Below, one piece after another: positions 41,801 through 53,800 of a stretch of DNA of 62,000 bases. Each line of letters opens with the position of its first letter. Position 1 is the stretch's first letter. Below the pieces are notes generated by a model that was given only the letters and a program-made list of their open reading frames with translations, ran no database searches and was not told where the DNA came from. Origin of the DNA: Phoronis australis (lineage: Eukaryota > Phoronida > Phoronidae); assembly GCA_002633005.1 (NCBI GenBank), contig NMRA01000729.1:1-62000 (forward strand), read 5' to 3'. Position numbers and translations under genes: made by a program.

Positions 41801-44800
41801 AAGACTTGCCTTCCGTTCCTTACACGTGGAATTTACAAATATTCGGAGTGCCAAACTACAGAAATCTGCGGAGGTTGAAAAACAGCGCTTAAAGTTGAAT
41901 GCCACCCGATTTAATTAGTCTTTTTTGCCGTCTTAATCGGTCTATTTCCACATCGCCTTGCATACGGTCGACCTAACCTTGCCAAGAGGTGAGGAAGGTG
42001 AGAAACGGTGCTAGCGACGTCAGTGGTTCATATGCAGAGTGAATGTTGCGGTGTATCGTTCCCGCTTGTTCGAACTAAGCAGCCGCGAGGAAAGCGAGTA
42101 TATCGTGTTTTTTTTTACTTCCTCAAGAGTCCGAAATGCTTAGGAAGTGGCTCATGGTAGTGAAGAATGAAATGTACGCTGTAAATAGCAAGTATGAGGC
42201 CGTGAAACATCTCCGTGTCTGTGGCCTGCAGACGACGTCGGCAGTGCCTCACGAATGCCGGCTTACCAAATAACTCCATACGTTCCGTTGTCTGAGCTTG
42301 TATTTCTTCATCACTGTATTCCTGTTCGAATTGATAGCCTGTAAAACTTAACGATCCACCTGCGAAGTCGGGAGTGATGAGCCGCTCTAGCTCGTACTAA
42401 ATCGGGATTGCGAGTTGCCAAGTTGGCGTTTATAACTGAGCGTTCTGTTTCAAAATGAAATATTCTCACCCTAGCCAATACTTATATAAAACTGAAACAA
42501 AATCCGTCTCATTAAATGCAATTTGTAATGCCTTTGCAGTGTTCGTGAGTGAACTAAATGATTTGAGAAGCCAGCAATGAATAAATCACTGCGACGTTTT
42601 ACCGGCTTTAGGTGCAATAAAACTAATTGACAGGACACCGAGGCCGTGTGAGCTCATGCTAATTTAGTGTTTGCTGGCAGAAACTGTTGTGAAACAACTC
42701 GATTTCCACCCCACGAGGTGGTGTTAGGGGAATCTTTATTTACATTTACATTACTCGAATAATGATTGTCAATGTACAACTTTTTCCCTGACGGTGCTGT
42801 GGCCAAAGCGGAATGAATTTGCGGCCCCTGACGAGTAAGTAGATTTGCAGTTTCGTGGATAATTCACCAACATAATCACGTTCACACTACTTTAGGTCAC
42901 TAGTATAGTTTTTTCTTGACTGGAAATTTAGTTTCCACTGAACTTTGGCTAGTTTGTTCGTGATTTCTGATCAATTTCCGAGCCACTGGCCGGGATAACG
43001 AGTCAATCCGGCCGGCCGCGACGGGACTGATCGGGCTGCGAGCCACTGGCCAGGATACAAGCGTTTTGTGTTTAGAACTCAGAAAGTCACAAGTCTAAAC
43101 AACACAGATCTAGGTTCTCCTGTCTGTATCTCTCGGAAAATACTTCGAAATTATCCCCGAACACACCCCAAACTCCTGCTACGGACCTTATTGGCCTGCC
43201 GAACATTGTAGGCTACTGTGTGTCCAAATACCAATAAATCCGTAAGAGCGAAATAAAACAACACGTTTTTGTAAGAGCTCGGTGTATTTTTAAGGGTTTT
43301 ACATCGAATTCTGATGATTTATTGGTGCTAAACGATGACTCCAAGCGATAAGCTGACACCAGTAACCCGTGTTGTGAACTGCTGAACAGAATGCGTGTGA
43401 AACCGATGACGTAATTGGATAATTTCAACACCTCCGTCTGCCGTCAGGTGTCAGGTAACGCAACCGCACGTGTCGTTATGGAGTAGAAATTATCGATCTA
43501 AATTGATACAAATTAGGTTGTTTTTTGGGTGGTATGCTCCTTTAAGATATACAACAGTAATATTCCTCTTCAAAATGCCAGTGTGCTTAACCTTGACTCT
43601 ACGTCGTATGCAAAGTATTTCTGTTCAAAGGTTCCAGCCAATACACACACTCAGCAAGTTCTAAGCAAAGGCTCCCAATGATCTGGCGTGCCTTCACAGA
43701 CAGGTAACGTGTCTGGATTTACCTAACCCGGTATGCCCTTGGTCTAAAAATTTAGTCTAAATGTGGCACTGGTTATAGCGCTCCGTCCGTCAGCATCTCC
43801 TCCTTCTGAATATAAATGCTTTAAACTACAGGTGAACTAGTGTCTGAACTACAAACTGACTGAAGCCGTGATTTGTCGACTTCTACCTCGTACATTACAT
43901 GACACAATAGAACTCTTGCCTCTGGTAAGGCGAGTGGATTTAATACATAGGTATGTTGGTGTATTTTGAATACAAGAGTTGCACTGAAGTGCATATGGGT
44001 GCTGCACGTTGCAATAGCGGGTGCTCACCTTTGCAGTACGGAGCCATAAATCCTAACTGACAACTTCCGTTACAATGACCAGTGAACCTGTCACAAAAGC
44101 CAGTCAAACAACGTCCACACTTCTCGATACAGTCGGCGCCGTAATAGTTAGCATCGCATTCTGGAATATTTCATCATGTATATAGAACCACAGGCGCTCG
44201 AATTTCCCGATGACTCATAACCATTATATGTTTCTTAGTACTGAGTGACGTCATTTGCGATCGATGAACAGATAAACTCAAGCGACTGGGTTTAGAACTA
44301 GGAGTAATAATATAGTTCTAAATTTAGAATGAAAACCTTGCACAATCATGAATTGTCATCAAGACCATAATGTCACTATTTAAAAAACGGGATACCGACC
44401 TAAGAACCGAGGTCAGAAACACATGCTATCTTAAAAATTACATAATGGGACACATGAGTTGTTTCATGAAGGCCTCGAAATTGAAAGTAAATACACAAAA
44501 CGTGCCTCGATTGGCGTACATGAAATAATATCCCACTCGACATTATTACTGTATCGACCTTGACAGAAAACATTTGTACTTATCCCGTGCTCTTCGAATT
44601 CCTAAGTTTCTTTCATTTTTTGGCAGATTTTTCAAATACTTCACACAGACTTTTCACGTGGCGTATCGCATCCTATATGTATGAACTTGCGCGTTAGGTT
44701 ACAAGTTTTCTCTAGTAAAAGAACGTTTTAAATGTTACGATTTATTACTTGAAAAGAGATAACAAAGATGAAAACAACGGTAACTGTGCATTGAACTTGT

Positions 44801-47800
44801 AACATCTAATGAAAATAAATAAATAACAACAATATAGCATATTGTAGTTACCGAGAAATCGGCGCCTGCCCTGAGTTGCAGACGATATACAATGTACCAA
44901 ACAACAATTGAAAACTGAGACAGAACTGTCATAACTCCTCTTCCAGATGTTACGATTGAGACCTGACTGCATGTTAAGTCTTATTTACACTGCTTCAATT
45001 GTATTACTTTAAACTATTTTCCGAGAGTTTGATGATCGAACAGGCTAACGAGGTCAGTCGACATTGACCCACCGTTTGAACTTTCCATGTCAGTGGTCAC
45101 TGTTAAAGTACTGCGGGTGGTGAATACGGAAAACATTATTACATAGCCCTATTTCCCTCGACTGATACAACGCGCATGGAATAAATTAAATGACTTCCAT
45201 GTAGATCCCAAAAATATTTTGTCAGCAGCCCAATGCAAAATATTGCTTGATGCCTAATAAGTTTAAGAGGCGGGTCTTAATGAAATTTTCGTTTTATGCT
45301 CTGACATTACTATGTTTAGCGGGGAAACTTAAGTACATGTAGTAGATACAGAATCAGCACTAGCATCAGCAGCAGCAGCACCAGCAGCAGCAGTCTGGAT
45401 GACAGAACAACTGAACACGTTATATATGAATGTCTGAGGACTCACCGCCCCCCAATTACAGAACCCCTTCTGACACCCTAACCAAAGATCCCCACGTTCC
45501 TCTTAAACTATGGGAGAATTGAACTTTTACTTCGGATTTGGAGGACGTCTCCCAACGTACCCCTTCCCGTCTAGTAACTGGCAACCCCCAAGTATCTCGT
45601 TGTTCAACAACAACAACAACAACAACAGCAGCAGCAGCAGCAGCAGCAAAGTAGAAGTAGGAAAATTAGTTGGTTTATTTACTAGAAGCCTATTTACCTA
45701 ACACTATCTGATTTCTAACATTATCTATGGTAAAACGTGATTGGACATTTAAGCGAAACATACGCATGCATAAAAAGTCATCTAAATAAAGAAATATTAA
45801 AAAATAAATTAAGAACGTTAAACGATGGAATATGAACAATAACAACATGAACACCATGTGCAGAATAAGCAATTGGCTTTGCAATTTTGGAAACATCCGC
45901 ATTTTATCATTAGTGTACTTCCTAAGTCCTCAACTCTGGAGCTTGTTTCACGAAGATTCTGTTGGATTTGTCATCTAACTTTCGACTAATAACCAGCCTA
46001 CATACGGCTCAGTTTGTCTACTAAAGCTCAACAATCTGTCTACAACTCCATGACAAAAGACAGAACTCGACCCGTTGTTTGTTCGACTAAACGTGCCGAA
46101 ATATCAACGTTTGGCTATTCGTAGTCAAACTTCTGTTTGGTGGCTACATTCAAACGCCAGAAGTCGATGGTCTCTTCCATAAATACCGTGGGGCTTGTTT
46201 CATGAAAAATGACCTGAGACTTGAGCCAAAAATTTGGTCTTGAGGTCCACAGAGCTAATTCATAAAAATAATTAAATCTCACTTGAACAAAGACGCAGAG
46301 TTCCTCAGTGTACACTGCTAGTTACTCAGAAATTTCTATAACTTATTTTTAGACTATGACGCGTTCATGATTACGTGGCACACTTTTTTCAGTAACTATG
46401 AAGTGGAAGTATCAGACCAAATTGATATCATGAGTCTTAAGTCATATAAGACCTTTAAAAAACACATAGGCCTTTAAGTTCCCCTGACGAGTTTGGCATG
46501 TGGTTATCAATGAAACTGAAAATGCCACTGAAATTCGGCACTGAAAGTGTACAGTTGAACTTATAGTCTTGTACCTTGATCACACGCCAGTCCTCTGTAC
46601 CCTGTTGCACAAGAACAACCGTAAGGGTCGATGTAACATATACTCTTCCCCTTACAACCATTTGTACCATTGTCTGAGCACTGAGATGTACAATTAAAGC
46701 CGAAGGTGTTTGCGCCACACGCTGTAAAAGTAAAAATCTTTAATCAGGATGCTTCATCGCTGACATTGGTACGGTTTTGGGAAAAAAGAGGTCGGGCTTT
46801 GAAAAAATACCTCTGTTGAATTAGATGAGTTTCGACAGTATAAAACTGAGTTGAGTAAGTAATTAATGGACTTAAATTCTTTATTGCAATGGAACTGGGA
46901 ATTACGCGCACGTCTGCTTCGCCTTGCCAGTGGTTGCTATGCATGATAATGTAAGTTTAGTTCACGGTTTTGCACCAACATCTATAACATTTGCAGTAAC
47001 AGTAGGTGGTTTTCTTGCTGATTATCATCAACTCGTCACCATCATTATCATTAACATTATCATTGTCATCATCATAATCGTCGTCGTAATCATCAATACT
47101 GTCATCATTATAATCATCAGCATTATCATTGTTGTCGTCATAATCGTCATCATCACCGTCGTTACTACGACTTCACTATTCAACAGCGTCGGTAAATAAT
47201 GAAGCATTGTGGAAAAAGCGAAAGCAGCTACATGTATAAGTGCGAATAGATCAAACAGTGACTCTTATAATTCTACCTTCAACATCTCAAAATGATGTCA
47301 TAAAATTCCTTGATTGCAGTCTCATGCACATGTTCATGTTATGAAGACCTATGTCAACAGGGTACGACAAGGGGCAGGGGCAGTCCAGAAAACAAAGAAA
47401 CAGCGGAAATTTAGGAGAGAATTTTTAAGAATATTTGTCAACTACCAATGCCAGGTCTACCAAAAGGGGGCTCTGGCCAAGTCGCTGTGGCTAGGGGGGT
47501 CCATGAACCGCTTACCTTCACATGAAAAGGCTTTTTACTCATTCTTGCATGCTTTATTAGGTTTGAGATAACGTTTCATGCGTAGATTTTCCAAAACAAA
47601 GTGATTCAGATGTTCAAATACAAGGAGACCAATCTTCGAAAACACACCGTCTGAGGCGACAAAATCATAGACCTAGGCTATTCTGAGCCCACCGGCTGAG
47701 TGAGCGTTGCGCTCACAATTTTTTCGCTCCTTTCCCCACTGAAGAAACTTCGTTGCTTCTATGTTGTCGGAATGTCCAATTGCCAACTACAAGCACAACA

Positions 47801-50800
47801 CTCAGAAATAATGAATCGGCTGCCAAAGATAAGTATGAATTCTGTTACCATACCCAGCCTACATACATGTAAAATTAAAATGATTAAACTGGATTTACCT
47901 GTTGAACAGTCCGGTCCTTTGAACCCAGGAGCGCAGATGCATTCTCCAACTATGTCATGACAAACGCCGCCATTTAAACATAACGGACAGTTATGTTCAC
48001 ACGAGCCGCCATACTTTCCTTTTGGACAAACTATAACGAGACATATGTCAATGTTCAGATGTAGAGCTCCACCAAGAACCCTTGGTTGACGTGTAGAGCA
48101 AGATTTGTAGGTGTAAAAACCTCATAAGAGACTTGTTTTGACACTGAAAAATGCCTACTTTATGACTTGTTGCATCAACATGGTTGAAATTGGATTTTTA
48201 TATAACCACTTTTACATGAGAACGTAAATGTTTAAGATGAGGCTGACTTTTGTTTTGCACAAAAGCTTTGCATTTGAATCACAATTCACGCATCATGAGA
48301 TAGTGGTTTGTTAAAATTAACGCTGCAGAATACGCCACCTAGTGTATAACAAGCTCAAACTCTACTTTGGAAACTCACCTCTTACAATAAGTCGTAACAT
48401 GTTTCTAGGTGACAGTGGTGCTGAGGCACGTCCGGTGTAATTGTGCAGTACGTAGACGCCGCCATGACCGATGTGAACTTTGTCTATTACGTTACTGAAC
48501 TTGTTATTCCACGAAGCTATTGATCCAAAACCAAAGAAGCTTCCGCCATCTTTTGTCCATCTTGCGTTGAGACCAGATATTGATGGTTGGTGAAGTCTCA
48601 CGTTTCTATCGTTAACACTCACCCGCACTGTCTTGTGAGCTGTTGATGTCGTAAAAGAAATGAGATTCTGGTTCATCCGTCAGTATTACCTTGCACCGTA
48701 ACTTACCAGCTATGTAATTTGCACTTAAGTTATCTTGATTAGGCCTACTTTACCATTTCTGGAACGCGAAATAAGCTGCGAAGAATAGCTGAGACAACGG
48801 TCAAAAAGATAACAGGACAGGATGCATAGCATTGTTAGACACAAGGAAATAATTTCAATGAACAATGAAAACTAACAAGAACGTATGAAAAAATAACGTA
48901 ATATATTTAATGTCCATGACGGGTTTTAACGTTTATCCAAACCAAAACTGGCATACTTAGTCAAAGTTATGAACTTCGATAATTGAGTAACTTCTTAATG
49001 TTGTGGAGCCTTCGCAGAATTGTTCCAAATTTTATCCATTTCAGTGTTCCTTCGTAAAAAATGGACTCATACAATTCAATTTAATTTTGAACTTTGGAAA
49101 ATTTCAAAATTTGAGTAACATTAGAATATCATATCTCAGAAATAGCTGGTTGGATTTAAAAGGTTGTGCACTTTACTGCAATCGTAAGCTTTTAAGTATT
49201 TCCCTTTTGTACTAAATGTGGTGATTTTTATCAAACACGAGAAACGCCACAAAGTCTTAACAAGCGCCGACCGCGTGCATCACAAATGGCAAAGGTATAA
49301 GGGGTGATCATTTCTTCAAAAACTTTCGCACAGAAGAATGAACAACACTAGCATTAGCAAAATGTAATTCTGTTAAATAATAACATTCCCGATACCGGAT
49401 GACAGCATCAGTATGACTTTCCAAAATGTGCACGTGTTGTTCTTTCTTAATTTCATAATGGGCTAAACGCAAAAAAATAAAACTGCCTCTAAGAAGCACA
49501 TTTCACAGTGTTATCCAATCAACGATGAAGGGCATCAAGTTAAAAATTAAATATTATACAGTTTCTACATTCACAGCATGCATACTTTAACTGAGTTAAA
49601 AGCCTGTCTTGAATGGTATCATAAGTATGTTAACTCCTGCACTATGTGATACGCGTCCTTCAGGTCCCTCTGACCACAATGGAGACATGAATTGACAAAT
49701 GTAAGGAGCGCTTAGATTCGTCAATTCATTTTCGTTCATTTTAAGACCGAAAACATTCAGTACACGCTCACATTGGTGTTCTATTCTGGTACTGGCGGTA
49801 GTTACACACTTCACTCTCCGATATCAGTGAATGTTCAAATTGTTGGTATCGAGCGTTGTTTTAACAGTTAAAACTGTTTAAGTGTTTCAATCAAGTTCAT
49901 TTCGACAGTGCAATTCATCTAGAACAGTAAAAATCCGTTCAAGATTCAAATACGCCTTCAAAATGCTAATGTTAAACTGAATGTGCCGGTCTAGAAGCAA
50001 TGTGACACACTGAACAGTAATATAAGCGGTGATGAACATTTTCAAGCAGTGTGGCTTAATCAATCTTTTCAATTACTGTTGCTGGGCAAAATTGGTAGAC
50101 AGCGATGAAAGTAGATCTTGCATCAGTTTTTGAGATTGTCACTGACACAGTGTCGCATGACGAAGCTCGCTTGACAAAATTATTGGCATAAAATGATATT
50201 TTCACCTCAGGCGGAACTATTCAGGGTTATCCACGGGCTCAGCCAATTTTTCACAAACCACGTCAGGTGCCATATGCTCTAGTAGATGCAGTGAATGCAG
50301 AAATTGATCGCTTGGTGGATGAGGGAACACCTTTAGTGAAAATTGTCAAGTCCAACGGACAGATTAAGATGTGTGGGGATTACAAGGTGACTATAAATAC
50401 TTGCTTAGATGAGCAACAATACCAGATGCCCACTCCAGAAGGTCTGTTTAATGCTCTCACTGGTGGCGTTGTTTTCAGTAAGACTGATTTTAAGTCAGGC
50501 CTATATGAAATTGGAAGTTGATGTCCAATCGCATAAATTGTTGACGCTTAACACTTTGCGAGGTCTGCATGAACACAGCGTCTACAGTTTGGAGTAGCGT
50601 CCGCTCCACACATTTTCCAAGGGGTTATGGAGTCCATGCTTCGTAGTTTATCTTGACGACATTTGTATTGCTTCCAAGTCTGTGGAGTCACATTTCAGAA
50701 CATTAGGCTTGGTCCTCGCTAGACTCAAGCAGCACGGGGAGAAGAAAAATTTAAACCCACTGATAATAATATTCCCCAAAGCTGATAACGAAATCATCAT

Positions 50801-53800
50801 CGAGAACTTAAATTAATGAAGATTTTCATCAAACGTAGCAGATACTGAGCCAAACGCAAAAAATAAAACTGCCACTACGAGGCGCAGAATTACATGTAGG
50901 CAAAATCGTTCCGAATCAGCCCCGTTTTCGTCGTTCAAAGTTTGTCGTGTTTTGTAACAGTAATGTCAAGTTTCACGGTGTTGCTCCAAAGGATTTGGTT
51001 GTTTTAGGTGCAGACACAACAAAGCAAAATTGCCAGAAGGGGGTATAGCCGCAGTCCGATCCGCCCTATAGCCAAGTCAGTATAAACTACATTGTATGCT
51101 CTAGTAAAAAAGAAACACACCTCCCAAATTATTGGACAATCATTTAAAGAACTTGGTGGTCATAGATACTGAAAAATACGCAAAATATAATGACTAGGCA
51201 GCGTAGCAGTAGCCAGATTCGATCAAAAATCAACTTCAACCATTACAAAACTTGGGAAAATGAGGGAGGTACAAAAATAAAACGTGGCTATGCGACATAG
51301 CGGCATTGGAATCCATCTGCAAAAAATTCTGCACTGGTCATGTTCTCGCCAAAATAAACATAGTCCTCAAGCATTACCCAATTTACAAGACGATCCCTTT
51401 AAGCGTTAGGCAGATTTATAGGCAAACGCCAAAAACGGAACAATATTAATGTTAAAGTTGTCAATATGGGGCACAATGGTAGTCGATTAAAACATTTTTG
51501 GTAGCGTCATTTCAAACACATCTGCCAAGTTTCACAAAGATCCAGTGAGTGACTTTGTAAATATAGAGGTAAAAGCAAAATCTTCAAGTTGCTGTGGTTG
51601 GGACAGTAGCAGTCGGATCTGTTCAAAAGTCGTCGTCCTCCTAGTGATAGAAAAGTACCGACGTTTTTGAGATACACTTGCTAATGCCGGAAGAACGCCA
51701 GGCAGAGATGACTACAATAAGAACACTTGTGAGTCCGTGTGTGTCTGAGTGTGTGTGCGCACGCGCGTTTGTGTGCGTGTGTGTGTGTGCGCGCGCATTT
51801 GTGTGTGTGTGCTTGCGTGTGTGCGTGCGTGTAAATGTGTAAAATAGAACAAAAAATAGTTTAGAAAATTCTAACTGCCTTAACCAGATACCATCTTGAG
51901 TATTGAGTATTCTTAAAGGCATTTTCTTCTTTACCGTAACTTATGTCGCTGAACCGGAGGAATATGTGAATGGCTAAATCGATTATTGTTTGGTGAAACT
52001 GATCTCCCGTAGTTGAAAAGGTTGGTTAAAATTGACATTATTTTATTGAAACGTAACTTGATTTAGTGCAGTGCAAATTTTTGTGAACATGAACGTGATT
52101 ATTTGATTGAACTTGTCAAGTTGACTCGCGTATTCCAAGTCCCCTAACACTCACTTCCGCTTAATCTTGATTAAGCGGATTAATCACGATTCCAAGTTCA
52201 CCTACAGCAGAGGTACGTGTAGACCTCGGTTCAAAAGAGGGCGCTGAGCGTTGATATTTATGGATTCTTTTAAGTTGCGAACATTCCAATTCTAGTCTTT
52301 GGCTATGATCTTAGATGATTCAAAGGGGATGGCATGTCCAGTCGCCAATATGTGCTCCCCCACAGCTGTGGGTCTGTCTACTTTCTGGTGTTCTCTTAAT
52401 CTGGTTAGCAACTGTCTCTACGTTCTCCAATGTAGGTGTGGTTGGGATCCTGGTCACATTTCAGCTGGTAAATGACCCCACAATGTCCTCTCCTGAACCA
52501 GGACCGAGATCACCACTTAACTCCCGTGCATTCGAACATTCTCAATCAGCGAAAGGCGGGAAACTCCTCACACATTGACGAAGACCTGGCGTCCCTCTTC
52601 TACCCGTTGAAAGGGAAGACTTCTCATTAAGGAGGGGTTACAAAATGGAAAAAGCGCGGTCGCAACTTTTCTATCACCAAGGAACTAAGACACTAGAGGG
52701 TTTCCTTCAAATGACCATATCTAGTAACGGCATACCGGTCAAAACTCATTGCATGCTCCTTCAGTTGATGTTCGACTAGACAGCAGTCGTCTAGAAACAA
52801 TTCAAAATTCCTTTATTCTTCCCATTTTCATTTTGTCGTATTATAGCCCTCTTGGAAAGCAGTGCTATCACTGAAGAGGCCACCATCCTTTTAAATATCA
52901 CAATAAATAAATAAATATAATAGTGCTCACAAAGGGGCCCAATGCTGGAATCACCGAAAACAAATTACTCAACACAAACACACAATTGGCCAGAACGCGT
53001 TCGCAACGTAAAATTACACTCGAGTTTATCCACGCAATAAACAATACGTCCAACCTACAAAGTACACGCGATACGAATAGTAACACGGCCTGATCCATGA
53101 ATCATAACCGACAACCTTATATCAAATCAGCCATCCTCCTTCAAAAACACTAAAAACACTAAAACAGTGACATCAAGAAATCCCTGGAATATTTTACCAA
53201 ATACGATGAAAGTACCACAATCAGTCGCCGAAATTTCATAAATTGTTATCTCAGTCTAGAATTAATGTTTTCGCCTTATAGACTGATTGTACATTGTACA
53301 CATATGCAACTGCTGTTGTAGTGTCGAACTGAATTCAAATAAACAGTTAAAGTTGCATTTGCCTTGCTGAGCTTGCCAAAGGGCAATTGGAAAGTAAGCC
53401 CTGCACGCATTGCCTGTAACTTGATTTTGCAACGGAATTGAAAATTATATTAAGGTCGGGATGGATTTTATGGAAGTAAAAGGTCCAATTTAATTTTCGC
53501 TTTCAAGCAATTAAAAAGCGCAAAATAGAGCTTTAAATGAACTACCCCCCCCCCTTCCTCCTTATGCAAGACATGGTTTTTTAAAATCTTAAACTTATTG
53601 CATACTATGATATTTTGTTCAGATGAATACACCCTGAGTGTTCTTGTGTAGGCCTGTACTTCAGTTTTTCTATTTGAGGTTTCACTTAGACACGTTGTCC
53701 GTCTGTTAATGAGTATTTACAGACACGCTTAAAAATGTTGTTGTACTCTTTTCATTAATTTACTGGTCCTAGTCTTAGTTTAGCCAGTTAGGAATAACAA

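Larger units (their letters stand above)
41684..45320. repeat. Tandem segmental duplication, unit B (EGF exon plus transposon insertion)
   Basis: Homologous to 40631-41683 but expanded by the THAP transposon (41893-43541) and by other unshared stretches, for example about 43640-43835. Ends near 45320, after which (CAG)n replaces the (CAC/CAT)n found at the end of unit A. Confidence 0.8.

Noticed and set aside
46924-47199. Ile/Val-rich 91-codon ORF resembling membrane helices
   Set aside because: It is a translation of the ATC/ATT repeat tract.
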